Assembly (NCBI GenBank): GCA_006384855.1
Contig: VCJN01000200.1
Location: 62,001 to 126,000 of the forward strand
DNA length: 64,000 nt
From: Tetraselmis striata
Taxonomy: Eukaryota; Chlorophyta; Chlorodendrophyceae; Chlorodendrales; Chlorodendraceae
Direction of reading: 5' to 3'
Position numbers and translations under genes: made by a program. Positions 44,231 to 55,548 of the stretch are shown here, piece by piece. The stretch's first letter is position 1. Each line of letters begins with the position of its first letter. The notes beneath the pieces were generated by a model, which worked only from the letters and a program-made list of their open reading frames with translations, was not told the origin of the DNA and searched no databases.

Positions 44231-44495
44231 ATAGTGCTAAACCGGGTGCCTCGGGGTGGGGGTGAAGACGGGGAGGACGCATTCTGGCGGGAGGTGGAGA
44301 GGCGGGCTGCGGGCGCGGGGGGCATATGCACCGCGTTTCCGCCGCTGCGCGTATGTATGAAATGCTGTTTTTTGCGGCGGCACGCGTGCGCTTATTCGCC
44401 CAATGCCACCGGCTACGTGGCAGCACGACATCGCGTATCGTTAGGGCGGCACGCGGCTGGGGCGGCACGCGGCCCGTGATATGAAATGACCCTGA

Positions 44496-44530
44496 GAATG
44501 GTGGCGTGTGGTAATGGGAATCTTATTCGG

Positions 44531-44575
<45 letters not shown>

Positions 44576-45292
44576 GTCGGGAGTCAATGCAATTGCGCAT
44601 GCCAGCATTGCATGCTCGGACAAATAGGATAAGTGCAGCATAAGGCGGAAGCGATTACCAAATAGATTGTGTGTTTAAAAGGGCGCTTAATTGCTTTGTG
44701 TGGTTTTTTTGATTCGGCATATGCTGAGTGGCAATGTGTTTTACCGGGCGGTAGGTGGGCATCTTAGAGCAATGGTATTTCGAAGTTAAAGCCGGGGCGC
44801 TACCGCTTGAAGGGAATTTAAACGGCTGGCATGCTTGTTTATATGTTTTAAGTATACAGATTTCAATTCGTTATAGTGCATAATGAGCAGACCACTCGGT
44901 GGTAACAACGGAAAAATCGCGATTTAATTGATTGAGCAACAGTGCGTCCGTTGCGTCGCACTCACGAATTACGGCGTAATAGAAGACATCACAGGGATCA
45001 ACGTGTTGGCATGTATATCGCATCGGTATCAATAGAGCGGGGTTCGGCCGGATATAGGTGACAGTGTGGCCGCCGGGAAGCGTAATTTGGGTGCTGGCAG
45101 TTCAGCTATTAGCTAGGTAGTGATTATGAGAAATGACACACGAGAACACCTTGAAATTATTCTGCAAGTTGGTCAAACTAACCTCTGCTCAGTGCCTATA
45201 CATGTGCAACTGAAATGTGCAGGATTCAGACGCTAAAGGCATAATACGGCCGCGGCGGCCATCCGTACAGTAGTAACTTGTGGGGCTGTATG
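44496..45292. other. AT-richer gypsy-type DNA with a (TA)n run
   Basis: A (TA)n run lies at about 44537-44572. The rest is AT-rich like the gypsy pol region and has no convincing frame. It is probably the continuation of that fossil. Confidence 0.5.
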
Positions 45293-45550
45293 ATCTAAAC
45301 TAGTTTATGGGGTTTCCTCCCTTGACCTAACCGCTTTTCGGCTACAAGTGCTGCTCAGTGGTACGGGAACTAGGCATCTATCGTTGCGCCCTTTTTGGGT
45401 GCAGCACGAGTAGACATAAAAGCAGCCATAACAGCTGAGCCTGCCATCTTCCAGTTTTCGTTGCGTTCCACGCAGCGATGTTAAAACTGTCTCGTAACCT
45501 GTTGCGAGCAAGGTCACCCCAGGTTGTTCAAGACCACACCCGGCTCACCA
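45293..45550 (+). repeat. Solo DIRS-type terminal repeat
   Basis: This 258-bp block matches 60353-60610 at most positions. No coding part of a DIRS element adjoins it here. It is best read as a leftover or recombined repeat of the family of fossil 2. Confidence 0.75.
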
Positions 45551-46157
45551 CCCGGGCAAAACCAGACTCAACTTGAAACGGGGTAATTTGATAATTTCCC
45601 AGTGGCGCTGTACATGTACCGGAATACCATTATCATTAAATATTTGCGGGCAGGCGGACCTCTAGGCGTTATTTACAAATCAGTGTGTCGCACCGCCAAA
45701 GTTTTTAACAGCATTTTATAAACCAGTGTGGACGGTCGGGTAATGTGTGTTGTAGCAGTACGTGATAGTAGTAAAATATTATGCCTGCTAGTAGTAAGTT
45801 ATTATCGGACGTAGAGGTCGTTAGGAAAGCGATTTTCGATTGCAAATAAGCGGGGCTGATGGCAATAGTATTGGGGCACGTGTGTCTTACCTTCAAGCTC
45901 AAGCTCAAGAGCCTTGACGTGTTCAGACCGCGTACTGTGGCTGTGCGCGGTGGTCGCCTGCGTATCGACAGTGCTATCCGCATCAAGGTAAGCATCGACG
46001 ACCCAGTTTGTCGGTGGCATAGGCAGGTTGTTAGTGGCAGATGTGGTGATGTGGCCAAAATATGCGTATACATGGTAATAGGGGATGAGGCGGTTTTGAA
46101 CGATGGGGCGCTAGGACTTCCCGAGTTAACTCAACTCGCTAGGCGCTACTCGCTACA

Positions 46158-46180
46158 ATTAGCGACTAGTAGTCGCTAAT
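46158..46180. other. 11-bp perfect hairpin ATTAGCGACTA
   Basis: Two 11-base arms surround a single central G. Related GCGACTA words occur at both outer ends of the 10.8-kb element copies. Confidence 0.8.
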
Positions 46181-46467
46181 CCTTATACCTGTATTTGTAG
46201 CGGGGGAAGATAATTATGGCATGGGTGTGGCATGTGACAGGCATGTGGCTGTAATCCCCAGTATATTTTAATTATGCTGGGTATGTTAAGGCGTGATTTC
46301 CTCGATACTATGACTCATGAACAGTAGCATACCACGAATCCTTATCTATCATACATGGCGCAAATGCGTAATGTGGGAGGTGAATAAACACAGTATGGCC
46401 GATAGCCGATGTAGTAGTAGACTGACTATCGCACGTACAAAAACTCGGATAGGCCGTCGTAACGTCG

Positions 46468-46490
46468 TATCGTTAAAACATTTAACGATA
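46468..46490. other. 10-bp perfect hairpin TATCGTTAAA
   Basis: Arms TATCGTTAAA and TTTAACGATA surround the loop ACA. Confidence 0.8.
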
Positions 46491-46640
46491 AGCGAACTCT
46501 AGTCGCTACCAGTAGTCGTTAGGTCAGTGCCCTCTTTGTAGGTCACACCAGTAGTCGTTAGGTCAGTCGCCAGTCGTTAATAATAAGGATGGAAGTGGGG
46601 TCGTCACGATGACTGAAGCAGTGGTGGCAGGCAGTTGGCC

Positions 46641-47885
46641 AGGCAGGTTTGGGTTTTGTCAGTGCCGGGCCGGGGGGGCGTCGCAATATTTTCGGGTAGC
46701 AGCATGTTTCGCTATTGCGGATAACATGTGGCAGCAGCTGTGTCAGCTGGGATGGCAAAGCAGGCAGATGCTAGCAGGAACCGGCACAGCTCGTGCGAGG
46801 GCAACGAGTGTGTCGACTCGACAGGCAACGGGCCTGAAGAGGAGGCCCCGTCATGCGCAGACACCGGCACGCAGGGCTCGGCCGCGCTCTCAGGAGTTAG
46901 CTCGTTCACTGGGGGCAAGCCAACATGCATAGTCTCGGGAATGAGGAACAATACGGCCAGTCAGACAGATTATCGATTGGTTTTCAATTCGAAATCAAAT
47001 CTAGGCTGGCCCCAAACCGTCGTTAACCGGGAAGGCGGTGCGAGTTCAGCTAGGTAATTCCCTTAGCTGCCTTCTGGCAGCCAATGTCTGGTGCCACTGC
47101 TGTGCCTTGCTCGTCGACGAGCATTTGTTGACGGAGTCGCCCGTTCGGCGACATCCATCGCATATGCCGTCATATTCGGTCAGTGCTGAGGGTTAGTGGC
47201 AGTGGGATGCGTGGCGGCGTGGGGGAGCGTGCGGCCGGGGGTGGGGGGGGGGGCGAAGTGACGTTCACTGGCGATGCGTGGATGGTGTCCGTGGCTAGGG
47301 CGCGGGTCGTGGGTTTGGCCAGCTCGGCCCGGATTACACGGGCCACCGGGTGGTGTCGATATGTATTTCGTTGGTTAGCGGCGGCGGCGGCGGTGATAGG
47401 CTGGTCGTTCACGATGGCAGGTGCGGGGAGGGGGGGGGGTGACCGGCAGCAGTGGCAGGCGCAGCGGGGGACGGGCATGCGCAGTGGAAACGCAGCGGGG
47501 GATCTTAACTAGAGCTCAGCGAAACCAATGTAAGCTTTAGGTGAGAGACTTTAGCATAGACAAGGAAAAGGTTTGCAGCAAAGGATCTTGTTACAATGTA
47601 CCGAGGTGTACACGGCTTTATACAACTATCGGCTTGGCAGCCGTTCGCATGCAGGCATTAGGCTTGGATATGCAATCTAGGCTTGGAGTCATGAGGGAGT
47701 CATCGGGGCATAACGGCTGACGAGGGCATGACGTGTGGCAAGCACGCGGCATATGTGTGTGGGCGGATCAGCAGCTTAGTTGCATGTAGTAGTTGCGTTA
47801 GTATAAGGAAGTGAGTGGTACGAGTATGACTGTATAGGTGTGCGGATATAGGTATGCAGGTAGGGTTATGGTGGTAACCCTAACA
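46641..47885 (-). repeat. Extra internal LTR plus leader copy of the gypsy family
   Basis: This 1.25-kb block repeats 54643-55905 almost colinearly. It holds an LTR (47529-47885), the primer-binding site just inside it, and leader or gag-type sequence. It lies within the larger gypsy span and indicates a second insertion or a recombination between related copies. Confidence 0.8.
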
Positions 47886-48137
47886 CTTAACGCCGGTCCG
47901 CTGTTCGAGGAGGCCCGGGTGAAGGCGATCATGACCGAGAAGGAGCTCGCGTCCCCAACGGTGATGCGTGCGGTGTCGCAGCTGGGGGTGCTTGGGCACA
48001 TGTACAAGCGCATGCAAGGAGCTGCGTGGTTCGTCACGTGGTGGGGGTTGCAGAATGTGGTGACGGAGGAGGACGGCCCCGAGCGCAAGGCGCAGGTGGA
48101 CGCGCTCACCAGGAAGGGGAGGACTCGATACCCAGCG
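47886..48137 (+). pseudogene. Orphan coding fragment
   Basis: A frame begins right after the LTR and reads FEEARVKAIMTEKELASPT and GAAWFVTWWGLQNVVTEEDG before running into a minisatellite. It looks like real protein, but it has no start and no recognised family. It may belong to a longer version of one of the neighbouring transposons. Confidence 0.35.
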
Positions 48138-48395
48138 CGGCGCCAAGGCGCGGCGGCCGGGGCAGCGCGGCGCCAAGGCTCGGCGGCCGCGGCAGCGCGG
48201 CGCCAAGGCGCGGCGGCCGGGGCAGCGCGGCGCCAAGGCGCGGCGGCCGGGGCAGCGCGGCGCCAAGGCGCGGCGGCCGGGGCAGCGCGGCGCCAAGGCG
48301 CGGCGGCCGGGGCAGCGCGGCGCCAAGGCGCGGCGGCCGGGGCAGCGCGGCGCCAAGGCACGGCGGCCGGGGCAGCGCGGCGCCAAGGCGAGTGG
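48138..48395. repeat. 30-bp GC minisatellite, about 8.5 units
   Basis: A GGCGCCAAGGCGCGGCGGCC unit repeats every 30 bases, so all frames stay open. It abuts the truncated end of the second 10.8-kb element copy. Confidence 0.9.
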
Positions 48396-48563
48396 GATGG
48401 GCGGGGCAGCGGTTGCTACCAAGTGAGGCGTAGCATCGTTTGCAGTAGCAACGCAGCCTTTCCGGTTGCATAGTGTTACACCGCCTGGATGTAACCCAGC
48501 AGTACGCGCAAAGTGCAAGTATTACACGTCCGTGTGCCCCTCACAATGACATTGCGCCCGACC

Positions 48564-49520
48564 TCACTGACGGCATGTCTCGCTCTCCTTCATCTCCTGG
48601 GCCGTCCGCCGCCTCACCCTGCGCACCCTACCAGCCGCGCGTGCCTTCTCGGAAGCCTCACACACGGCGGCGCGAGTCGCGTCGTGGAACGCGTCCCTGA
48701 CATGGCGGAACTCCGCCCTCACCGTGGCCGTGGTCGGGCAGGGGACTGCCCGGTGATGGGTCGCCATGCATGGGTACTTGGGGCCGCACACAGCCGGGGT
48801 GCCGTCGCAGCAACACTCCCAGTCCGTCCGTTGGCCGCAGTCCACGCATGACGGGCGTCCGGCCAGGACACGCACATGATAGTGCATGTGGCCGCCTCCC
48901 GCCACTGCTCGTAGTGCTCCGGTCAACATGGCGACGAGCAAGTCGGCATGTCCCGCAGGTGGCTGCGGGGCGGGTGGCGCGAGCGCAGCCTCGCTCGCCT
49001 CGACAACCCCCTCAGCCCGATCAGTCGCCTCGACCACGGCCTCCTCCGCCTCCTGACGCGGCGCACCAGGCGCATCATCGTCGCCTGGCAGGGCGTCCCC
49101 CCCCGCAACGGCGCCGTCGGCGGTGGCCGACGCGGTCGTGGCGGGGGGTTGTGAGGAGGTGGCCCTAGACATAGGTGGGGCCGGAACCGCCATGTGTTGC
49201 TCCACATGCGGTGCGGTTCCTGACGCGACAGCTCCGTCGCACCAGTACCGGCGCCGGCACCCCACGCCTGCTGGGCTTACCACCAACCGGCATGTTTCCT
49301 TTGGGAGGCGGTTCATCCGCGTCGGAGGTGAGCGGCGGTGCCTGTGTGGGTGTGGATACTGCCCGGCCATTAGGGCTCCCGCCGCCTGCCGCTCCGCCGA
49401 CCCACGCCGCGGTGTGTGCTGCGCCCCGCATAGTCGCCTCGAATATATTATACATGACGCGGGGACGGGGGGGGGGGGGGGGGGGGGGGGGGGGATTCGT
49501 GCGTTTCGTATGTCGGCGGA
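48564..49520 (-). pseudogene. Gene C, second copy
   Basis: The C-terminal 230 or so residues keep the frame and the cysteine domain (GRPSCVDCGQRTDWECC) seen at 34203-35111. The N-terminal part is in another frame, so one frameshift lies near 49250-49370. Stronger conservation of the tail than of the head suggests the tail is the functional part. Confidence 0.6.
49468..49494. repeat. Poly-G run
   Basis: It is the counterpart of the C run near 34160-34182 in the other copy, with a different length. Confidence 0.8.
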
Positions 49521-50199
49521 ACGGCGTGCGAAGCTGCGGCTGGCGAAGGTTGTGGAAGTAAGCGTGGCGGCGTCGGCGGCGTATTACCGTGCGTGCATGC
49601 GTGCGCGACCCCGCGGCAGCAAGCGCCGGACTCGGCGTGTGCCGGCGGCAGAGCTGCGAAGCCATGGGCACGGTACGGGATGCTAAGTCTGGCTAAGCAA
49701 CTGCCGAGGCTGGCGGCTTAACCCCCATGTCCGGCGGTTGAGGGACGGAAAGTGCGTAGAAGTTGATCGGCAAAGCGGGCATATAAGCCTGGCTGTGCTA
49801 GGTTCCTATTAAGTAATGGCGGTTTGTGCTAAGTAATTCGTAGGGGTGGACCATGCAGCGCAGGTAGGGGGCGGTATAAATGAGGCCGGGCACATATACT
49901 GCTCCACGAAACGACACTGTGGCATGTGTAGTTGAATAGACCCCCCCCCCCCCCCCCCCCCCACCCCCCGCCGGGTCGGCCCGCCGACCCGCCACGGCAT
50001 GTAATATCTGTCATGCATCCCCGGGGTATGTGTGAGTGGATGCCCCGCGCCCCCCCCCCCCCCCCCATTTACACTTGTCCACTCATGAAGTTTGGGCTGG
50101 TTTCGGAGCAGTGCATGTACGTATGTATATATATACAATGGAACGTAGGACCTGCGCGGAAAGAAGCGGGGCTGGCGGAGTGCGTTGGGGGTGCGTAGA

Positions 50200-51960
50200 G
50201 TAGCGTGTTGGTGAGATTCGGGGTGCATCGGACGCCGGATGCCCATCCACCCAGCGTAAAAGGCGCGTACGTAATATTCACACTATATTCACACGCAAAT
50301 GTGTGAAAACCGGACATTCCGTGCCGGATTGATGGGGAAACGGCGTCCGATGCAGCCAAAACCCCTGCAACACGCTATTCTATGCACCGCCAATGCACTC
50401 CGCCAGCACCGCCTCATTCTCTGTCGATTTCGAAAACGCCTTCACATTATCCACCGCTAATTGCAATTGCCACCGTGTAATGTTGTCACGATGTGCGCAC
50501 ACAACAACACTTACCATCGGTTCCGACGCGGAAAGAGGCGGGGCTGGCGGAGTGCATTGGGGGTGCGTAGAGTAGCGTGTTGGTGAGATTCGGGGTGCAT
50601 CGGACGCCGGATGCCCATCCACCCAGCGTAAAAGGCGCGTACGTAATATTCACACTATATTCACACGCAAATGTGTGAAAACCGGACATTCCGTGCCGGA
50701 TGGGTGGGAATACGGCGTCCGATGCAGCCAAAACCCCAGCAACACGCTATTCTATGCACCGCCAATGCACTCCGCCAGCACCGCCTCATTCTCTGTCGAT
50801 TTCGAAAACGCCTTCACATTATCCACCGCTAATTGCAATTGCCACCGTGTAATGTTGTCACGATGTGCGCACACAACAACACTTACTACCGGTTCCGACG
50901 CGGATGGAGGCGGGGCTTGCGGAGTGCATTGGCGGTGCGTAGAGTAGCGTGCTGCAAATAATTGGGGTGCATCGGACGCCGGATGCCCATTGCATCCACC
51001 CGGCGTAAAAGACGCGTAATATTCACACTATATTCACACACAAATGTGTGAAAACCGGACATTCCGTGCCGGATTGATGGGAATACGGCGCCCGATGCAG
51101 CCAAAACCCCAGCAGCACGCTATTCTATGCACCGCCAATGCACTCCGCCAGCACCGCCTCATTCTCCGTCGATTTCGAAAATGCCTTCACATTATCCACC
51201 GCTAATTGCAATTCCCACCGTGTAATGTTGTCACGGTGTGCGCACACAACAACACTTGCTACCGGTTCCGACGCGAATGGAGGCGGGGCTTGCGGAGTGC
51301 ATTGGCGGTGCACAGACTAGCGTGCTGCAAATAATTAGGGTGCGTCGGACGCCGGATGCCCATCCACCCGGCGTGAAAGACGCGTAATATTCACACTATA
51401 TTCACACACAAATGTGTGAAAACCGGACATTCCGTGCCGGATGGATGGGAATACGGCATCCGATGCAGCCGAAACCCCAGCAACACGCTATTCTATGCAC
51501 CGCCAATGCACTCCGCCAGCACCGCCTCATTCTCTGTCGATTTCGAAAACGCCTTTCACATTATCCACCGCTAATTGCAATTGCCACCGTGTAATGTTGT
51601 CACGATGTGCGCACACAACAACACTTACTACCGATTCCGACGCGGATGGAGGCGGGGCTTGCGGAGTGCATTGGCGGTGCGTAGAGTAGCGTGCTGTAAA
51701 TACTTGGGGTGCATCGGACGCCGGATGCCCATCCACCCGGCGTAAAAGACGCGTAATATTCACACTATATTAACACACAAATGTGTGAAAACCGGACATT
51801 CCGTGCCGGATGGGTGGGAATACGGCGTCTGATGCAGCCAAAACCCCAGCAACACTCTATTCTATGCACCGCCAATGCACTCCATCCGCAACCCCCGCCT
51901 CATTCACACGCACGGAATGCTTGCACTGCTCCGAAACCACTGTCACATACCCCGCTCATT
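50200..51960. repeat. Tandem array, about 370-bp units, five copies
   Basis: This is the inverted counterpart of 32400-33530. The GTGCCGGAT and AAAACCGGACATTCCG words recur near 50318, 50689, 51060, 51431 and 51802. Confidence 0.9.
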
Positions 51961-52551
51961 GGGTACCGATTGCGGCGCATGCACGGCTAGATATTTGTTT
52001 ACATAAACCGGGGGGGGAAGGGGGGGGAGGGGGGCACAGTGTCCCGCTACTCACCCTGCATTGGATTAGGGCGACGATTGCAAACACGACGAGGAGGCGC
52101 GAATGAACTGCTCCGAAACCACGCGATGTGCCCGGTGACCTCCATATCCAGCACGTCCACCGATGCAAGTAATAAGGACAGGACCCCCCTCGCCCCCCCC
52201 CCCCCCCCCCACACCCGCCAAAGTGGAGGAAGTGTAGGAGTACAACCGGAGCATGACGTGATCCATTGTCGCTTATTTACAAGCACGGGCGGTGCTGCCA
52301 GACCCGATCGTCTACGGCCGATATAATATTCACACTATATTAACATCGGTGCACACCGCCGCACACCGCCGCACACCGCCGCACACCGCTGCGCGCGCAC
52401 ATTCGTCGCGCACATATGCGCGCGCCCTACCGCACATATTATCCCGGATTCACTCGGTGAAACCGCGTATTCATTACGCCGTGCTACTTCAACAATAAAC
52501 ATTGCGAAATTACACCGACACAATGCCGCACCGACCAGCTCTTGACAATAC

Positions 52552-53247
52552 GTGCATATAAATAGTAGTGGCGCGCTGCTCCTCGCCTCCGATGTGTCGT
52601 TGACTGCTGCGGAAGGCGGTCGTCGACTGGGTGTTAGTTTCTCCACCTCGGCCGCTCACAGCGCCATGGCAGACCTCGCCCCCGGGGCAAAAGTGGGCGG
52701 CGAGCCTTGTTGTCTCGCGTGTCCGCGCCGCCGGCATCGAGGAGGACGAGAAAGACATGAGGAAACGCGTGACAAGGTGGGCGCGCAACAAAACACTCCA
52801 CCCTCCACATTAGCACGCACCCACTCGTGGCTAACTTGTGCCGCGCGCAGGTTCGTCCGGGAGCGCCGTAAGGCCCACCTCAACGCCAAGGCTTCCACAG
52901 TGCCAGCGACGCAACTCGTGGTGGCCGAGGAGGCCGCATCCTCAGCCGCTTAAAGGCGAAACGACTGTGGCTTGTTGTGGGCGTCTAGGCACAGGGGGCG
53001 TCCCGACGCCTAGGTAAGGAAGCTCATGGCGGCGTCGTCGACGGCACAGCCTCCCGGGATGGTGAAGACACTGACGGATGACAAGAAGCGGAAGAGGCCA
53101 GTGAAGAAGCGCCGAGGTAAGAAACTGACGGTCGCGGAGTCGGAGGCGGAGTCGGAGGCGCATGCGCATGCGGAGGCGGAGGCGGAGGCAGCGAGATCGT
53201 CGAAGCGGAGGGTCCCCCGGGCACGCAAGAACACGAACAAGCAGTAG
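52552..53247 (+). CDS. Gene A, second element copy
   Basis: The plus-strand exons end at 52776 and restart at 52851 around a 74-bp GT-AG intron (52777-52850), identical in layout to 28194/28119. The end of the second exon is at 52953, and the basic tail frame is 53026-53247. Protein differences from the other copies are few and conservative. Confidence 0.5.
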
Positions 53248-53954
53248 CCCCCGCCCCCTTACCCCCCTCCCCTCACTCCCCCGGCGGGAGCGGCGGGCGA
53301 CGGGGGGGGGGGGGGGGGGGGCTACTCGCACCCCCCCCCCCCCCCCCGCCACCCGCCCCCGCCCCCCGCCACATGCCCCGACGGCAGCTGTCGCGAATAT
53401 TGTAATTCAAACATTCTTCGGCAAACCGCTGCCTGCCCCCGCCCTCCCCCTCGCGAATATTTATGTAACGTGAGCACTCTTTGGCAAAACATGGCAGCCA
53501 AACCGCCCATCTGATGACCTTTGATCGGACGGCTGGCAGGCCCGTTTAGCAGTACTAGCTATAATGTACACAAAATTCCCCAGTGTTACCAAATATGTAC
53601 GGCTGCGATTTGCGCTCCCATGTACTAATAGTCGTAGTTATCCACAGGACGACTCGTCATCGCGCCCGGGTTCGTACTAGATACCCAGTACCGGCTTAAT
53701 AAATATATCGCGTACTACCCGGTACTACACGGACAACCTTGTACCTTATACGTCAGTGCCATGTAACACATCACCGGGCTAGTACGACTACCAGAATGAT
53801 TACAAAAAGGATTTATCGCCCGCCGGCAATAACGCCGGATGTACTCGCACGCAACTGGATGGACGTGCCGCCACCAGGAGCAGCCTTCACGGATAAATAA
53901 TAGTCGCTAGTAGTAGTGCTTCGTCACCCGTATGTCACATCTGAATCTCACAGT

Positions 53955-54366
53955 GGGGGCTCTCGCAATGCAGCGCCCTCTCGCAGTAGTCAACTCTTGA
54001 GGTTTAGGTGAGGTGGACGCGCTCGGCATCATAGCCGCTGCTCGTCAAGGTTGTCAACGACGACAACTACGCCCACCGCAACAAATCGGCGCGGACGGAG
54101 GACGACGTCCGTGTCGTCGGGGCGGCCACTTGTTGTCCCGCAAGACACTGCAACCCGGTCCGCGTGTCCTCGCAGCAGGGCGTCGTGGCATCAACGGTCG
54201 CTACATGCTGTGGTTTTCCGGAACTACTCGCGTAATTGGTCTGTTACGGGGATGGCGCCGCTCATGCGCCGGTGTTTTGAGAGGGCTCGTTGCCCTCGCC
54301 CCAATCATGCTTCAGCAACGTTTGCTGTGGTCGCAGTGGGAGGCGTTTGTGCGGCTCGTTTTGGGT
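53955..54366 (+). repeat. Partial inverted copy of the 2.3-kb element
   Basis: It matches 11270-11680 on the opposite strand and keeps the same frame open (54013-54375). It begins exactly at the terminus of the 10.8-kb element copy, so that element probably inserted into it. Confidence 0.8.
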
Positions 54367-54640
54367 TTACTTTGACAGGTGCATCTGCGGCGCCGGCTTA
54401 CTGATGTCCTGAATGTGGTCTTGGAAATGGGGCCTTAACCACCCAGAGAAGTCGAGGGAGAATGAGAGCTCAGCAATCTCCGGAGTGGGCGAGAATGCCT
54501 TCGCCACCAAGTCAAGAAAGGCCTCGACTGTGGAGGCTGAGCTGCGAGATAGTGCAAGACTGATGCGGCTGAGGATCTGGTCAACCCGTTCATGAGTGTT
54601 CCCGATAGGCAGGAAGACCAAATGAATGACGTCACATACA
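54367..54640 (-). pseudogene. Fragment with a GNTHERVDQ motif (DUF7869-like)
   Basis: A minus-strand exon-like frame reads VIHLVFLPIGNTHERVDQIL and then LSRISLALSRSS and ends at a stop. The L-P-x-G-x-T-H-E-x-V-D-Q...SRIS pattern is the signature I associate with the DUF7869 family of mobile-element-derived proteins. A CAG acceptor lies just before it. The fragment is bounded by repeats on both sides, so it is an orphan piece. Confidence 0.45.
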
Positions 54641-54642
54641 CC

Positions 54643-55548
54643 TGTCAGGCAGGTTTGGGTTTTGTCAGTGCCGGGCCGGCGGGGGGGGGGGGGGGGGGGG
54701 TCGGCAATATTTTCGGGTAGCATCATGTTTCGCTATTGCGGATAACATGTGGCAGCAACTTTGCTAGCTGGGATGGCAAAGCAGGCGGATGCTAGCAAGA
54801 ACCGGCACAGCTCGTGCGAGGGCAACGAGTGTGTCGACTCGATAGGCAACGGGCATGAAGAGGAGGCCCCGTCATGCGCAGACACCGGCACGCAGGGCTC
54901 GGCCGCGCTCTCACGAGTTAGCACGTTCATTGCGGGCAAGCCAACATGCAAAGTCTCAGGAATGAGGAACAATACGGCCAGTAAGACCGATTATCGATTG
55001 GTTTTCAATTCGAAATCAAATCTAGGCTGGCCCCAAACCGTCGATAACCGGCAAGGCGGTGCGAGTTCAGCTAGGTAATCCTTAGCTGCCTTCTGGCAGC
55101 CATCGTCTGTCTGATGCCACTCTTGTGCCTTGCTCGTCGACGAGCATTTCTTGACGGAGTCGCTCGTTCGGCGACATCCATCGCACATGCCGTCGTATTC
55201 GGTCAGTGCTGAGGGTTAGTGGCAGTGGGATGCGTGGCGGCGTGGGGGAGCGTGCGGCCGGGGGGGAGGGGGGGGGGGGGGAAGTGACGTTCATTGGCGA
55301 TGCGTGGATGGTGTCCGTGGCTAGGGCGCGGGTCGTGGGTTTGGCCAGCTCGGTCCGGATTACACGGGCCACCGGGCGGTGTCGATCTGTATTCCGTTGG
55401 GTAGCGGCGGCGGCAGTGATAAGGTGGTCGTTCACGATGGCAGGTGCGGGGAGGGGGGGTGACCGGCAGCAGCGGCAAGTGCGGCGGGGGACGGGCATGG
55501 GCAGTGGAAACGCAGCGGGGGATCTTAACTAGAGCTCAACGAAACCAA
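54643..55548 (-). pseudogene. Gypsy leader/gag-type region, right copy
   Basis: This is the counterpart of 46641-47528. Minus-strand frames are arginine-, proline- and alanine-rich (start near 55498) without enzymatic motifs. The position directly after the LTR and primer-binding site suggests leader and gag. It is a fossil. Confidence 0.5.

Larger units (their letters stand above)
41448..44492 (-). mobile_element. PIF/Harbinger DNA transposon 2
   Basis: Terminal inverted repeats of about 50 bp (from 41448 and ending at 44492) share the CATTTCATA start and two GCGTGCCGCCC blocks, with only a few differences. TGA flanks both sides as a 3-bp duplication. The interior holds a minus-strand DDE transposase and a plus-strand accessory frame, tail to tail, with a minisatellite between them. 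It sits inside the RT region of the gypsy fossil, so it is younger than that element. Confidence 0.88.
45600..46640. other. AT-richer remnant with short palindromes
   Basis: Short frames (45802-46020 minus and 45859-46179 plus) are compatible with decayed gag-type sequence but carry no motif. Two strong hairpins lie at 46158-46180 and 46468-46490. A duplicated AGTCGTTAGGTCAGT word (about 46514 and 46554) surrounds a CCCTCTTTGTAGGTCACACC motif related to the retroelement tail at 5.8 kb. Confidence 0.45.
48392..53954 (-). mobile_element. Inverted, shortened copy of the 10.8-kb element
   Basis: The CACTGTGAGA terminus lies at 53954 on the minus strand. Similarity to 27011-35281 continues inverted to 48392. 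Compared with the longer copy it lacks gene B, one gene A block, the hairpin spacer, gene D and the other terminus, but it has five instead of three satellite units. It sits within the gypsy fossil span. The CTA duplication cannot be checked because one end is gone. Confidence 0.88.

Noticed and set aside
48138-48395. Regular 30-bp repeats that could be taken for a CRISPR array
   Set aside because: The units are contiguous with no unique spacers, and the setting is clearly eukaryotic.
47838-48473. A 211-codon gene over the 30-bp minisatellite
   Set aside because: Most of the frame is the minisatellite, which is open in every frame. Only 47886-48137 is kept as a fragment.
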